DNA of 64,000 bases, from NCBI GenBank assembly GCA_963978895.1, contig OZ022244.1, positions 31,947,194 through 32,011,193 of the forward strand, in the 5' to 3' direction. Shown piece after piece: positions 1 to 19,199 of the stretch. The notes beneath the pieces were generated by a model. It was given only the letters and a program-made list of their open reading frames with translations. It had not been told where the DNA came from and did no database searches. Position numbers and translations under genes: made by a program. Position 1 is the first letter of the stretch; every line of letters begins with the position of its first letter. The stretch is from Erpobdella octoculata. Lineage: Eukaryota; Annelida; Clitellata; Hirudinida; Erpobdellidae.

Positions 1-32
1 AAGTGCTCTGTGATGTGTTTATGTGATGTGGG

Positions 33-352
33 CAGGGGCGCAATCAGCAGAAAATGCTGAAGGGGCTCAAGTGTGGGAAAGGAAAAAAAGCCCGCCGCAG
101 CCGAAAAATTTGTGTTGACTATCTTCAGTCTGCAGTCTTTCTTGGTATCTTTAAGAATTTATTATTGATAGAAAATAAAGACTACAAACTGAATATAGTC
201 AAAATCAGTCTCAAACCAGTTAAAGCAATTGCAAAAAAAATTAATTTATGAATAAATGTAGCACCCCCACCCCCCTACTCATCTAATTTGGAAAAATTGC
301 AGAACTCTCCGATTTGGCCTGGGGGGCCCCTACCCCTTTAGTTGCGTCCCTG
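33..352. mobile_element. MITE, hAT-like ends
   Basis: The ends are imperfect inverted repeats: CAGGGGCGCAAT at 33-44 and GTTGCGTCCCTG at 341-352. The flanking octamers gatgtggg and aatgtatg agree at 5 of 8 positions, which fits an old 8-bp target duplication. There is no transposase ORF. Termini beginning CAGGGGCG are common in hAT-type non-autonomous elements, so the class is inferred from end sequence only. Confidence 0.5.
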
Positions 353-420
353 AATGTATGTGTTTGTGCTCTACAATTGCAGTATAATTTCTTTGTCGTT
401 TAAATGCGTTGTGTTTTCAG

Positions 421-8765
<8,345 letters not shown>

Positions 8766-10317
8766 CTACTGCATCAATGACTGCCTCCATTTTTACACGC
8801 TAAAACAGTGATGAACAATGAGTAAATCTATTTCAAATTAAGAACATTTTTTTTGCCATCGTTTTTTCAAAACCAAATTTTTGCAAAACAGAGAATTATA
8901 AAAACAACAATTAGTATCAAGATTTTTATGTGGCTATTTTATATATAAATCAAAAATTGCAAAGTGTTTTTAAAAGTTGTACTGTTACGAAAATGTTTTC
9001 CAGATAACCGACATCAATTTATGGAAACCTTCTTTTAAGCTTGGAAGTTTGGCGTTCGGTTTCCTACGAAAAAAAAATGTTATTAACGATTCCGAAACTT
9101 TGGGTATATTCGGACATTTTTCGAGATAGCCGCAACACTTCCGAAAATTATTTGGTTTTTTTGAAAATGTTACGATTGTAAAATGTTGCCTAAACTAACG
9201 GAATCTCACAAAATAAATAAATTAAAAACAACAATTGAATAACAGAAAACTAACAAAATCTCAAGTATTAATGTAGATATGACTTGAACAATGATTTAAT
9301 TTTATTTCCAATTTAAAAATACAAATAACCTACAGAACCCAAAACAATTTTTTTTATTTGCTTGGACTTGTTTAGAACATAGATAAAACAACTCCGTTAA
9401 TTCACTTCGTTAATTCACTTCGTTAATTCACTTCGTTAATTCACTTCGTTAATTTACTTCGTTAATTCACTTCGTTAATTTATTTCGTTAATTCACTTGA
9501 ATGCACTGTCATGAATAGCAAGTTTTACAATTCTAAGATTCAACTTGATTGTATGACAAAGTTTTTTTAATTTTCACTTGCCAAAATCCGCCATTAATTT
9601 AATTTTTTTGGAATTTGAAGAACACCCCGACATTTCCGAAACAAATTTCAGAATGTTCGGTTTTATTCGGGTTCGGAAATAAATTTATTGCAAACTTTCA
9701 AGAAGAAAATTCGTGTGCTTATGACATAAAAAGTTCATTGCATGATTAGCTACTTTATGCAAAATTAGACAGAGTCGCATAGATGAAACGCAACATTACG
9801 GAGCGGCCTAAAATGGTGTTACGAAACTTTCTCTCACTGACAACTACGTCACTCCCTGCTTTCCGTTGTTGAATGAAAACATTCTTGTTTGATAGTTTGA
9901 TCAAAATGGAAAATGTTCAAGAGAGATTGTAGAAGAAAATGAAAAACTTTTCTTAAGGCTTGATTCTTTAAAACATACAGTAAATTAAAACACACCATAT
10001 AATGTTACAATATATCGTTAATGGCTAAATTAAAAAAATAATACAGAAAAAAAGTATATTTGAAAAAAGAAGCAAAACTATTTTGCACCGAACACTATTG
10101 CCCGCCACGCAATAGCGCTATACAAATTAACTGAATGTTTGATTGAGATAAAAAGTTTCTAATAGAAACGTGGTGAGGTTTTTGTTATTTTAATCTGGTC
10201 CGGCCAAATGATTGATACCTTTGAAATAAAATAAAAACTTTATTTTTTCTTTACTTTTAACGTGATAGCCTACGTAGCCAGCATTCGATGTTTGTTTATC
10301 TTTTTTTATATATAAAA
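8766..10317. other. Spacer between the two EGF paralogues
   Basis: AT-rich DNA with no coding stretch that I can support, apart from the 13-bp tandem repeat at about 9392-9500. It would contain the 3' UTR of paralogue 1 and the promoter of paralogue 2. No clear TATA box or poly-A site stands out. Confidence 0.4.
9392..9500. repeat. 13-bp tandem repeat
   Basis: About eight to nine copies of cttcgttaattca with few substitutions. Confidence 0.9.
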
Positions 10318-13300
10318 ATGTCTGCAACTTTTAAATCAACATTTTCGTTTATTTGCTTAATTTCGTCATCTAATTTATTTGTAATAAGAGGTATGTATTT
10401 ATATTAAACTATATTATGATATTTAATTTAAAAAAAAGTTCAATTTTTGTTTAAAAAAACCCTTATTATCCATAAGTTGCCTATCACACAAATTTTTTTC
10501 TGAAAAACAACAGAAAATGCATCAGAATTTAAAAATCTTCATAAATGAGTTTCTTATCGTATCAAAAAGATTTGTAACTCCTAGCTATATACCTACATAA
10601 TATATAGAATATGTATAAGTATTTTGACCTAACCTGTGAATTTGCACTAAGCAAAATGATCAAAGGGATTAGAAATCAAAGAAGTAGAATTCTAGAAAGC
10701 ATAGTATTTAATTCACTACGATTTTAAAATGCACTACTATTTTGAGGAAAAATTGAAATTTGTTTTTGTTGCCTAATATATTACAATTATTAAGCATAAT
10801 TAAATTAAAATTTGTGAAACTACGGCTTGTTATGGCACTGGGTTGGGCTAAAAAAAATTAATTTTTCAAGTGGGTCGGGCATGGTTGGGTCGCCAAAAAT
10901 GGGCCCATGTCCACCTCTGAAGTAATTGGTATCAGATATCAACAAATGCTAAAGTGTATTAAATATATCTTTTAATAAACATTTAGTTTTGTAAAACTAC
11001 AAGACTTGAATAATTTTGTGTTTTATGGTTTTAAAACATTCAATAAAACCAATGGAGATTATTATTTACAAAATAGATCCTTTCAGAAGAAAACCGGTTT
11101 ATATGACAACATTTTCAAATTATACAAAAGTCTTTGTGGATTTGACCAAATACTTTCGAGTTAATTGGCTGAAGCTGACCAACAGGACAGGTAAACATTC
11201 ATAACAATTTTTTTTTGTTCGAATGTTATATACCTACTAGCATTTAATTAGTTATTAATCAGTTTAATTTACTTATTTCTTTATTGTTTTACTTGTACTT
11301 AGGTTTGGTTGAAATAAAAAATCTCCGGTTAATGATCAACATGACATCTTTTGTCACTTGCCCTAGGAAATCAAACACATTGTTTGACTGTAGACCGAAC
11401 AACAAGTTTGCACGATATATTGAATGGGAATATATAGGCACTGGATCTCCCTTAATGCATGGTTCAGGAAATGGCAAGTGCAATTCACCTTAAAATTCAA
11501 CATTTTATCGTGCGAAAATTACACAAAACATACGCTATCCAGATACTTCGATAAACTACTTCCTTGGTTGCCACAAGATTCTGAAAACAGTAACTGAAAG
11601 CTTTACCGTAAATTCATACGCCGAATGTAACGAAAGGTGTTCAGAGAAAAATATTGGCACAATCGCTATGCAGGTTGGTTATCTACCTACTGATTAATTC
11701 GAGCTAGTAGGTTACTAATAATAAAGAGCTACCTACAGTGGTGTTTAATATAGGTATCGGATAATTAAAAATACAGCGGGTTATTACTTTTTACAAACTT
11801 TTATTTAGGTTACAATCTCTGTTTGTGTGTGTGTGTGTGTCTTTCTCTGTACGCAAATCTTGCAAGTAAAATTTAACCAGCTTTTTGACTAGCCAGGAAG
11901 CTGAAACTTTTAGCATAGCTTAATATTGGATCACATTACATGATTCAATTAAAAAAACTTAATTTGAACATCTTTAGTATTTCTAAATCGAGTGTTTTTG
12001 AAATCAAAGTTTGTGTTGAAAAACTCGTTTTTCCTTTACTTGTTTTAATTAAATTTACTTTTGTTTTAATTAAAAAGGATAGCAAATGTTTCTGCGGACC
12101 ATTCGACTCTCCTAAACTCGTACCTTCGGCAAACTGCCTCAATTTCATCGGTGACGATAAGACTGCCACTGGAAAACCAGCCGAGTATTATGCCATCTAT
12201 AGAGGTTTGTTTTATTATTATTATGCTTATTTTTTTGTGAATACAAATCTGAATGCAAAAGTTTGTGCCGAGTGTAAGTTTTGCAGAGTTGTTAATATCG
12301 CGATGAAAGTATCGCGTGTTACTGTATCGCGATATTTTTTCTGTATCGTAATGGGTATTGTGATACATTTCTGCTTTTAGTATCGCAGGCGTTATCTCGA
12401 CGCATCTGTGTTTTTGTTCTATTTTTATAAAAAATTGTTTAATTTTTAAAACAGTTGTTTTGTCTTTATATATCATTACTATTATCATTATTTCAATACT
12501 TATAAGATTATTTACTTTTTTTATAATTTTATTCTAGAACGTTTTAATTTCGTTCATATATACGTTGACAATTTCATTTTATTTTATTTATTCATCTAAA
12601 AAATTGAACGATCTTTGGACAAATACTTTATAATTATGAGAATCATTTTTTAATTAAGAAAACGGTTTTGATTTACTTTATTTTTAAGTGTTCATCAATA
12701 TTGAACATTGAATAAAACAAAGTATCGCATAAAATATCGCGAAAATATTGCAATATTTCGCGATACTTTTATTGTTTAAAAATCGCTATCGCAATACTTT
12801 TTTTTGAGTATCGTTAACAACTCGTTATCAGTATTGTATCTAAAGAATACAAACAATATAATTATTAATATTTTTTATTTTCAACAATCAATCAATCAAA
12901 CGATCAATGAAACAAATAACCAATCAATGAAATTACTAATAAAATTGTTTTTAAACGATTACAAAAAGTGAACATTGAATTCTAAAATAATAATTTATAA
13001 GTTTAAAAAATAGTAGAATTTATACAGATAAAATAATTAATTACTAGAGAGTAGTTTAAGCAACCGCCACCATAACAGTCGCTAACCAAAGATATCACAA
13101 CGCTTAACAATTAGAATACTGCACTTGGCAAAAACTCTCGGCCTGGCCTAGCCCGGTCCGTCTGAAGACCCTAAATCACGGCCCGGCCCGACCCAGCTTG
13201 GCCCGTGCACCGTGCAGTACTCTACTAACAATATTTAAATTTCAGTTTACCAAGACTTGCAATATCAGGTTTATATCGGCTGTGCTGTGAACGATGTTAT

Positions 13301-13869
13301 AACATACGTTAATGAAACGACAAGAAATTCTACCTGCGAAGGACAAAAAATTTTTCATTGTAAGCATTTAAGTACATGTTTCATTACATGTACATTAATT
13401 CATTTATATATATATAAATGAATGTTTGTATGTAAATCCTTTATGCATTGCTACAACATTCATCCGACCGTAATGAAATTTTCACACAACCTTGAGAGTC
13501 AAGGGGGATCAAATATAGTGAAAAAATTTGAAATCCGTCACAAAATGAACGGAGCGGAGCGGGTGAGTGAGCGGGAACTATATACATACATATATACACA
13601 TACATATACATACATAAATGAGCGAAAACGGGAACGGGAAGCCAACTGAGAGCGAAAGGTAGAGCGGGAAAGGGAAAGCGACCGAGAACGGGAAAGCAAC
13701 CGGGAGCGGAAAAGCGACCGAAAGCGGGAAAGCGACCGGGAGCGGAAAAGCGACCGGGAACGCGACGGGAACGGGAAAGCGGAGAAGGAAACGGGAGTGA
13801 GAGAGACAAACATTAGAAAAACTTCTATAAACCCCGGGCAGTATATAGTATATATATATATAGATATAT

Positions 13870-13937
<68 letters not shown>

Positions 13938-16734
13938 TAGGTACCTATACCCTTTGTTACGGTATCGATTGTATCAAAGTTACCATTTAGAACGGAGTCG
14001 GTTATAGAGAATAATACTATTTAGAACGTTGTTGGTTATAGATAATAATACCATTTATAAAAAATTCGATTATAGCAAATACCGGCAAAAAAACGCGAGA
14101 AAACTAAACAAAAAATTAGTAGGTACCACACCGGCTAATCTTACTAGGCGTTTATATTTAATACACACATTTTTTTCAGTTTGTTTAAGTCTCAAATTAA
14201 TTGACTGTCAAAAGCATAGAATACGTAATTGTATCAAGCAAGATGAAAACGTCAAGTGCCACACATGCGCTGCTGGTTTTACAGGGTTCACGTGTGACAT
14301 CAAAAGTAAGCTTAAAATTGGGTTATCTTTCACATAAACGGCCCAGGCCGAATCTTCCAATAAAATAGTTCTATTTTGTTACAACCTTGACCCTAATCCT
14401 AGCCCTAATTATAGCTGAGAATGTATTAATCTTTCGCACAGCGGGCCGTTTATGTGAAAGATTACCAAAAATTGCAGTATTGTTAGGTTGATTAACGTCT
14501 GTATCTGTCTGAAACAATCTAGAATTTCTGGAGTTTTATGTTCGAGTGTTTGGTGATGTGTGTGTTTAGGCTCTTAAATTTCAGTATAATTTCTTCAATT
14601 ACTTTGCTGTTTAAATACTTTGTTTTTTCAGCGTGTTCTGATAAGAAAAGCAAATGCCTTCGTGGTAAGTGTAAGACTGTTCCGTTCTACGAAGGAATGT
14701 TACAGCTGTCTGAGTGCAATTGTGGTAATGGATACAGAAGATTAAATTGGATGGGCTTTTGTGAAGGTGGTGAATGATTGGTTTATTTTTATCAGATAAT
14801 ATAAAATTGTGAGTTAATTAAATTGGGTTTTCGTTCAGCAAAACGTATTTATGGCCATCTTTCAAATAAGTCGTCTAAAATTTAATATTTTTAGATTGTT
14901 TGTCACATCACTCAATTTCTATTCCCAACGTATCTTCATCCAAAAAATATTTACTTAGTGTCAATGTGCGACTGTCCTGGATGCACAACCTAAATACAAA
15001 ATACTCTAATAGGCCTAATGCGGTATTGCTGACTATATGTTGATTAGGAATGAATTGAGTTAACCTATAATACACTAGCATCAATAATTATATCAAACCT
15101 ACGGAAGTCTTAATATAACTATGATTTAATTGGTTGTACCGTTTGAAACCAATTGAAAGTTTTCCATCTAGGTTGTTTGTTTATCTAGTTCAGTCGTTGG
15201 GCTGTGAGACTTTTTTGAAAAAATCTTTATTTAATCTGTATATACCACGCCCGAGAAAAAATTAAAAAAAACTTTACAATTTTATTTAATTTAATGTTCT
15301 AATTGGAACAAACAACTTCCGTTGGAAACAAAAAATTATAAAAATCGATAATCGGTTTTAAAAATTGAATTGTTTTAAATGCTATTTGTAATTTTTAAAT
15401 ACGTCCTGCGCGTCAAGTAATTGTAATTTTGATGACATTTCAGATGTGGATGAATGTCTTAATGAACAGCACGATTGCAGTAGTGACAGTACTACGTGCT
15501 TTAACCTGAGGGGCTCTTATGAGTGCAAGTGCAAACAGGGATTTACAAGAGAGACGAATAAAACATGCGTTGGTTAGTGAATTTAGTGAAGCTGCTTGTT
15601 TAAAGAAAAAAAACCAGGTTGTTTAGAAAAAGTTGCTTGTTTATACACATAAATAAAAGCACATAGTCAGCTTATTAAATTCTTTATATTACATTCACCG
15701 CCGGTCCTGCTTGCTTGCTTGAATGTTTGCAAACCTTGAAAGTGAAAATTAACTTACTTCCCGTCATCCAATCGAACAGAAACTAAATTTAAATTTTGTT
15801 TGGCAATAACTTTTGATGTTTGTAGGTACATATAGGCACTTTTGGCTTGGAAAATATTTTAGTAATAAAACAATTTTTAAATTAAATTTAAGGTAACAAA
15901 GTTGTTTTGCCCACGGAAAATTATACCCACGAGTATATCTCCCGGAGGAGGGAAAAATCGAAACACAAGTCCACATAATTTTCCGGGAGTGGGGTGATTT
16001 GGTGGGCGATTCATGACACCGGCACTGATTAAGACCAGAAATTGTTTAAAATTTCAAGAATCGTACTTTTTGATATTATTTTTTTTTTAGTAACACTAAT
16101 TGATAAATATTTACAAACCTTGTTTGCAGAAGATACCTACAAGACCTCTACTACAGAAGAGTTTACTGATAAATCAGATTTAATGCTACCTTTGTATGGA
16201 GTAATTGCTGTATTTTTAATATTCCTTATTGTCTTGGTGATTTGTTGTATCATCAAAAAAAATGGTAAGTTATCTGATGAAATGTAAAATATAGCATTCG
16301 ATATTTTTTTCGTATAAAGGCTTCTATGATTGTTGCTACGAAACCAGTGGAGGTGTGGTAAATGGTACCACCATGTATTTAAAAAAATATGGGTGGTAAA
16401 AGGTAAACTAATTCTTTGGGGGTAAAAATAAATTTTGTTGGGTTCAAAATTATAACTGTTGTGAGTTGAAAATAATTTTCGGTAGTCAAAATTAGTTTGT
16501 GGGGGTCAAAAATAATTTTTGAGGGTCAAAACATAATTTTTTGTGGTTAAAATTAATTTTTAAGGGCATTTTTATGTATGTTTTTTCTTTCTCTTGTATT
16601 CATTTGCTTTTTTAGTCTTAGAAAAGTGTTTTTTGTAAAGATAATTTTTGTTTAATATTGTACTAAATGAAAATTTTAAAACAATTTTTCTAAATATTAG
16701 TAATTATTTTTTATTTATAGCGAAAAAGAAATAA
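10318..16734 (+). CDS. WSC- and EGF-domain single-pass membrane protein, paralogue 2
   Basis: The model has 11 exons: 10318-10390, 11077-11190, 11303-11473, 11543-11673, 12078-12204, 13246-13359, 14180-14305, 14632-14766, 15444-15572, 16130-16264 and 16721-16734. They sum to 1269 nt (422 aa) with every phase matching. Residues 1-24 are a signal peptide ([20 protein letters not shown]). About 25-120 is an unrecognised domain. A WSC carbohydrate-binding module follows (YFLGCHK at about 125, CFCG at about 167), then three EGF modules (about 244-285, 286-330, and a calcium-binding DVDEC module 331-373). A membrane span lies at about 393-415, and a very short basic tail (KKNAKKK) closes the protein. 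The intron 11474-11542 uses a GC donor (G|GCAAGT), without which a TAA would interrupt the frame. Exon 2 is the weakest call. It is probably a cell-surface receptor or adhesion protein; ligand and pathway are unknown. Confidence 0.7.
11858..12055 (-). repeat. Dispersed repeat, copy 2 (inverted)
   Basis: Reverse complement of the 1498-1680 repeat. The open reading frame at 11940-12380 runs through this repeat and only its 12078-12204 part is exon. Confidence 0.55.
12286..12823. mobile_element. MITE with GAGTTGTTAA ends, rich in tatcgcgat words
   Basis: About 538 bp in an intron of the WSC/EGF gene. The ends are GAGTTGTTAA (12286-12295) and TTAACAACTC (12814-12823). Just inside both ends are repeated palindromic tatcgcgata words, which give strong foldback potential. 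No coding capacity. The class is unknown. Confidence 0.5.
13112..13224. mobile_element. Short hAT-like MITE
   Basis: 113 bp with inverted ends TAGAATACTGCAC and GTGCAGTACTCTA. The flanking octamers ttaacaat and ctaacaat agree at 7 of 8 positions, an 8-bp target duplication. The inside is GC-rich (cccggcccgaccc), unlike the surroundings. Confidence 0.65.
13403..13847 (+). mobile_element. Helitron-like non-autonomous element, family A, 3'-truncated
   Basis: Starts tatatataaatgaatgtttg, shares ctttatgcattgctacaaca and the segment near aatgaaattttcacacaacc with the 60242 copy, then a minisatellite of gaccgggagcgg and cgaacgggaaagc words, then gagagagacaaacattag. The 3' end stops inside the terminal hairpin (aaccccgggca), so CTAG is lost. 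It lies in the intron before the EGF exon 14180. Open reading frames of the Arg-Ser repeat type here are artefacts of the minisatellite. Confidence 0.6.
13848..13936. repeat. (TA)n microsatellite
   Basis: About 85 bp of TA with a few gata variants. Confidence 0.9.
16370..16570. repeat. Degenerate tandem repeat in last intron
   Basis: About six diverged copies of a unit near gggggtcaaaaataattttt. It lies in the last intron of the WSC/EGF gene. Confidence 0.6.
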
Positions 16735-18492
16735 ACTCAATCCCGAAGTATAAAGACAACTTTTTCTAAATTTTCGGTTGATGAAATATAATATTTCTAA
16801 CTATTTATGGATCAATTGTTACTTTTAATATACTAAAAAAATAGCAAAAAAAATATTGTCAATTAGATTATGTTTCGGTTGCATAGAAAACAGCAGTTTC
16901 ATTGACAAAGTTTTGTGCGTCGTTGATGTTTTAGGGGTTTCTAGGACGACCTTGAAGACAATTTTGTATTCCACAGTGATTGAATTTTTTTTGCAGATAT
17001 TTAAAAAAAAGAGTTATTAATAGTGACTTATGGTTTAGGATTCGCTGAAGTACAGCCAAACGAATCGATTCTGACCCGTAGGTTCAGCCGGGAAGTGTAG
17101 TCGGGGAAGGGGGTTCAAATTTTTCCCCTATCAGCAGAACTAAAATTTAAAAGTGGAACGGATCTCAAAAGAAATTTTTGCTTTGTCATCACGAGACCAT
17201 AGACATAAAATTATGTTTTAAAATCACATTAACATTGCAATTTTTCGAGAGTATTTTATATTATCCTAGCACATTTGTTCTTATTTTACACCGATTTCAT
17301 ATTTTTCATGATTTCGGGAGAGGGGGCGGTTGAACCCGTAAAACACCCCTCCCTAAATACGACCCTGAGTGTAGTAGTAATCAAGTCTAGATGTGACTGA
17401 ACTGCAAGCTTGCCAGCACAGACTCTGTAACGAGCAGAGGCGTACCTACACATTTTATGGCCTGTGTGTTATTAGTTACAAGCTTTCATGGCTAAAGATG
17501 TGTGATCACAACAAAGATGGTGTTAAAGAGTGACACCTAGTAGTTTTACGGACGATGAAATAGGTAAAGTTGGACCTGCTATGGTAATTGAATTTATGCT
17601 CCTAAGTTTTATGGAGCTGGTGAAAGGTGCCAAGGACCGTTACTTCAGACGTAAAGGGGTTGTGAGGATCCATTGTTGAATTAGGTGCGAGTGAATAGAT
17701 CGTGTTAATTTGGTTATCATGAGAAATGTTTCTAATATCTCCTCACATCTGATCAGATATTATCACCTTTCCATTGGCTTTGCCTGATGTTCGTTTTTTA
17801 ATAACATGAATAATTTATATAGCGCAGCACTATGAAAGTCATCACAAGAGCTCTGTATGTGTAGTAAAAATCTTGCAATCAATTTTTCGACCACTTTCCA
17901 TTGATTTTTTTCACTTCAAATAAACCTACTTAGTTCACAACTTAAAGTGATGTTTGCATTAATAAAGACAGATGACAAAAAAGGTTGAAAATTAATTTTT
18001 TAAATAATCATCTGTTTCCATAAAAATTCTATCCTGGGGAGCTGAATTAGAAGAAAAAAGAGAGAACTGGGACATAGCCATCTTATCTTATCCAAAAACC
18101 ATATCGACATTTATTTAAAAAAAAAGCAAGTATTTAAAATTCATAATTCACCCGTCCACCCAAACTAGTTTTTTTTCATCAAGGGAAATGCTGGAAGCTG
18201 ATCACAGAGGTACAAATCTTAAAATGCCGCTATTCGAGTAGCGTTTGGAGTTCATCATCATCATCATCACCGACTGGTATCCTCTTTTATCCATATAGTA
18301 TTTAAAAACAAACACGTTTTTTTTAAACCCAACACTATTTACAAATATTTACAATATTTACAAAAATCCAATGAGTCCTTCATTTTTATTTTCTTGTCTT
18401 TCTGGAGCGCACTCGTGAACTGGCACAAATCTTTTTTTCTCTCTTTTGGCAAGTAGGTTGTCGTAGAAACTGTTTCTGGTGAAACTTGGAAG
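16735..18492. other. Intergenic, transposon debris, no gene recognised
   Basis: The stretch holds G-rich fragments near 17080-17380 and 17435-17700 that read like worn DNA-transposon ends (for example gaggcgtacctaca), and an aacact...acaatattt repeat around 18330. No ORF or splice-consistent exon could be supported. Confidence 0.4.
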
Positions 18493-18772
18493 ACACTTTT
18501 TTACATTCAATAGTAGCTAGAAACTGGATATATTCATATTTCTTTGTATACAAAATTCAAATACACTTTTTTACATTCAATAGTAGCTAGAAACTGGATA
18601 TATTCATATTTCTGTGTATACAAAATTCAAATACACTTTTTTACATTCAATAGTAGCTAGAAACTGGATATATTCATATTTCTGTGTATACAAAATTCAA
18701 ATACACTTTTTTACAGTCAATAGTAGCTAGAAACTGGATATATTCATATTTCTGTGTATACAAAATTCAACT
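18493..18772. repeat. 70-bp tandem repeat, four copies
   Basis: Units start at 18493, 18563, 18633 and 18703 (acacttttttacattcaata...), more than 97% alike. The fourth unit runs straight into an open stretch at 18754-18963. Confidence 0.95.
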
Positions 18773-18963
18773 TATTTTTGTTATTAGTTTTTTATTCACA
18801 TGCCGCAGATGGGCGTCTTTCAATTTCTGACTTTCTCGAATGGTGGAGAATATTCGCGGTTGTAGGTGTAGGTGTATATATAGGCCTCAAATGGAACTGG
18901 TCCATCAAGGAAATTCTGTTACATGACATTCATAAACCGTTATATATAGGTAGGTATATATAG
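18754..18963 (+). CDS. Possible orphan exon with membrane span (weak)
   Basis: An open stretch after a plausible acceptor (cacatgccgcag, ending near 18809) reads DGRLSISDFLEWWRIFAVVG, then VGVYIGLKW, a possible membrane span. The next about 80 bp are an imperfect direct repeat of its second half (18940-19020), which breaks the frame. It could be a remnant of a third copy of the EGF membrane protein or chance. There is no ATG start and no matched neighbour exon. Confidence 0.2.
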   Translation: MYTKFNLFLLLVFYSHAADGRLSISDFLEWWRIFAVVGVGVYIGLKWNWSIKEILLHDIHKPLYIGRYI

Positions 18964-19199
18964 GCTTCAAAAGAAGCCGATCCATCTGGGGAAATTCCTT
19001 TACATGACATTCATAAACCGTCATGAAATTTGAACAAAAGTGTGTAATAAGTGATTAAATTCAAAAAAATGCAAAGATATTGATGAACGTGAAAAAAACT
19101 AGGAATATACAGTTGTGGGTGTATTCCAACAAGTCCACGTCAACATATTCAACTGTACATATCAATGAAAGTTTTAATAATAGTCATCTTTGACGAATC

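Noticed and set aside
10987..11190. Alternative acceptor and a longer exon 2 for the WSC/EGF gene (from 10987 or 11004)
   Set aside because: From 10987 the required phase meets TAA at once. From 11004 the frame ends in a stop before the donor. The acceptor at 11075-11076 keeps phase and stays open, although its evidence is modest.
13441..13813. Arg-Ser/Phe-Pro-rich open frames
   Set aside because: Produced by the Helitron-like minisatellite on both strands.
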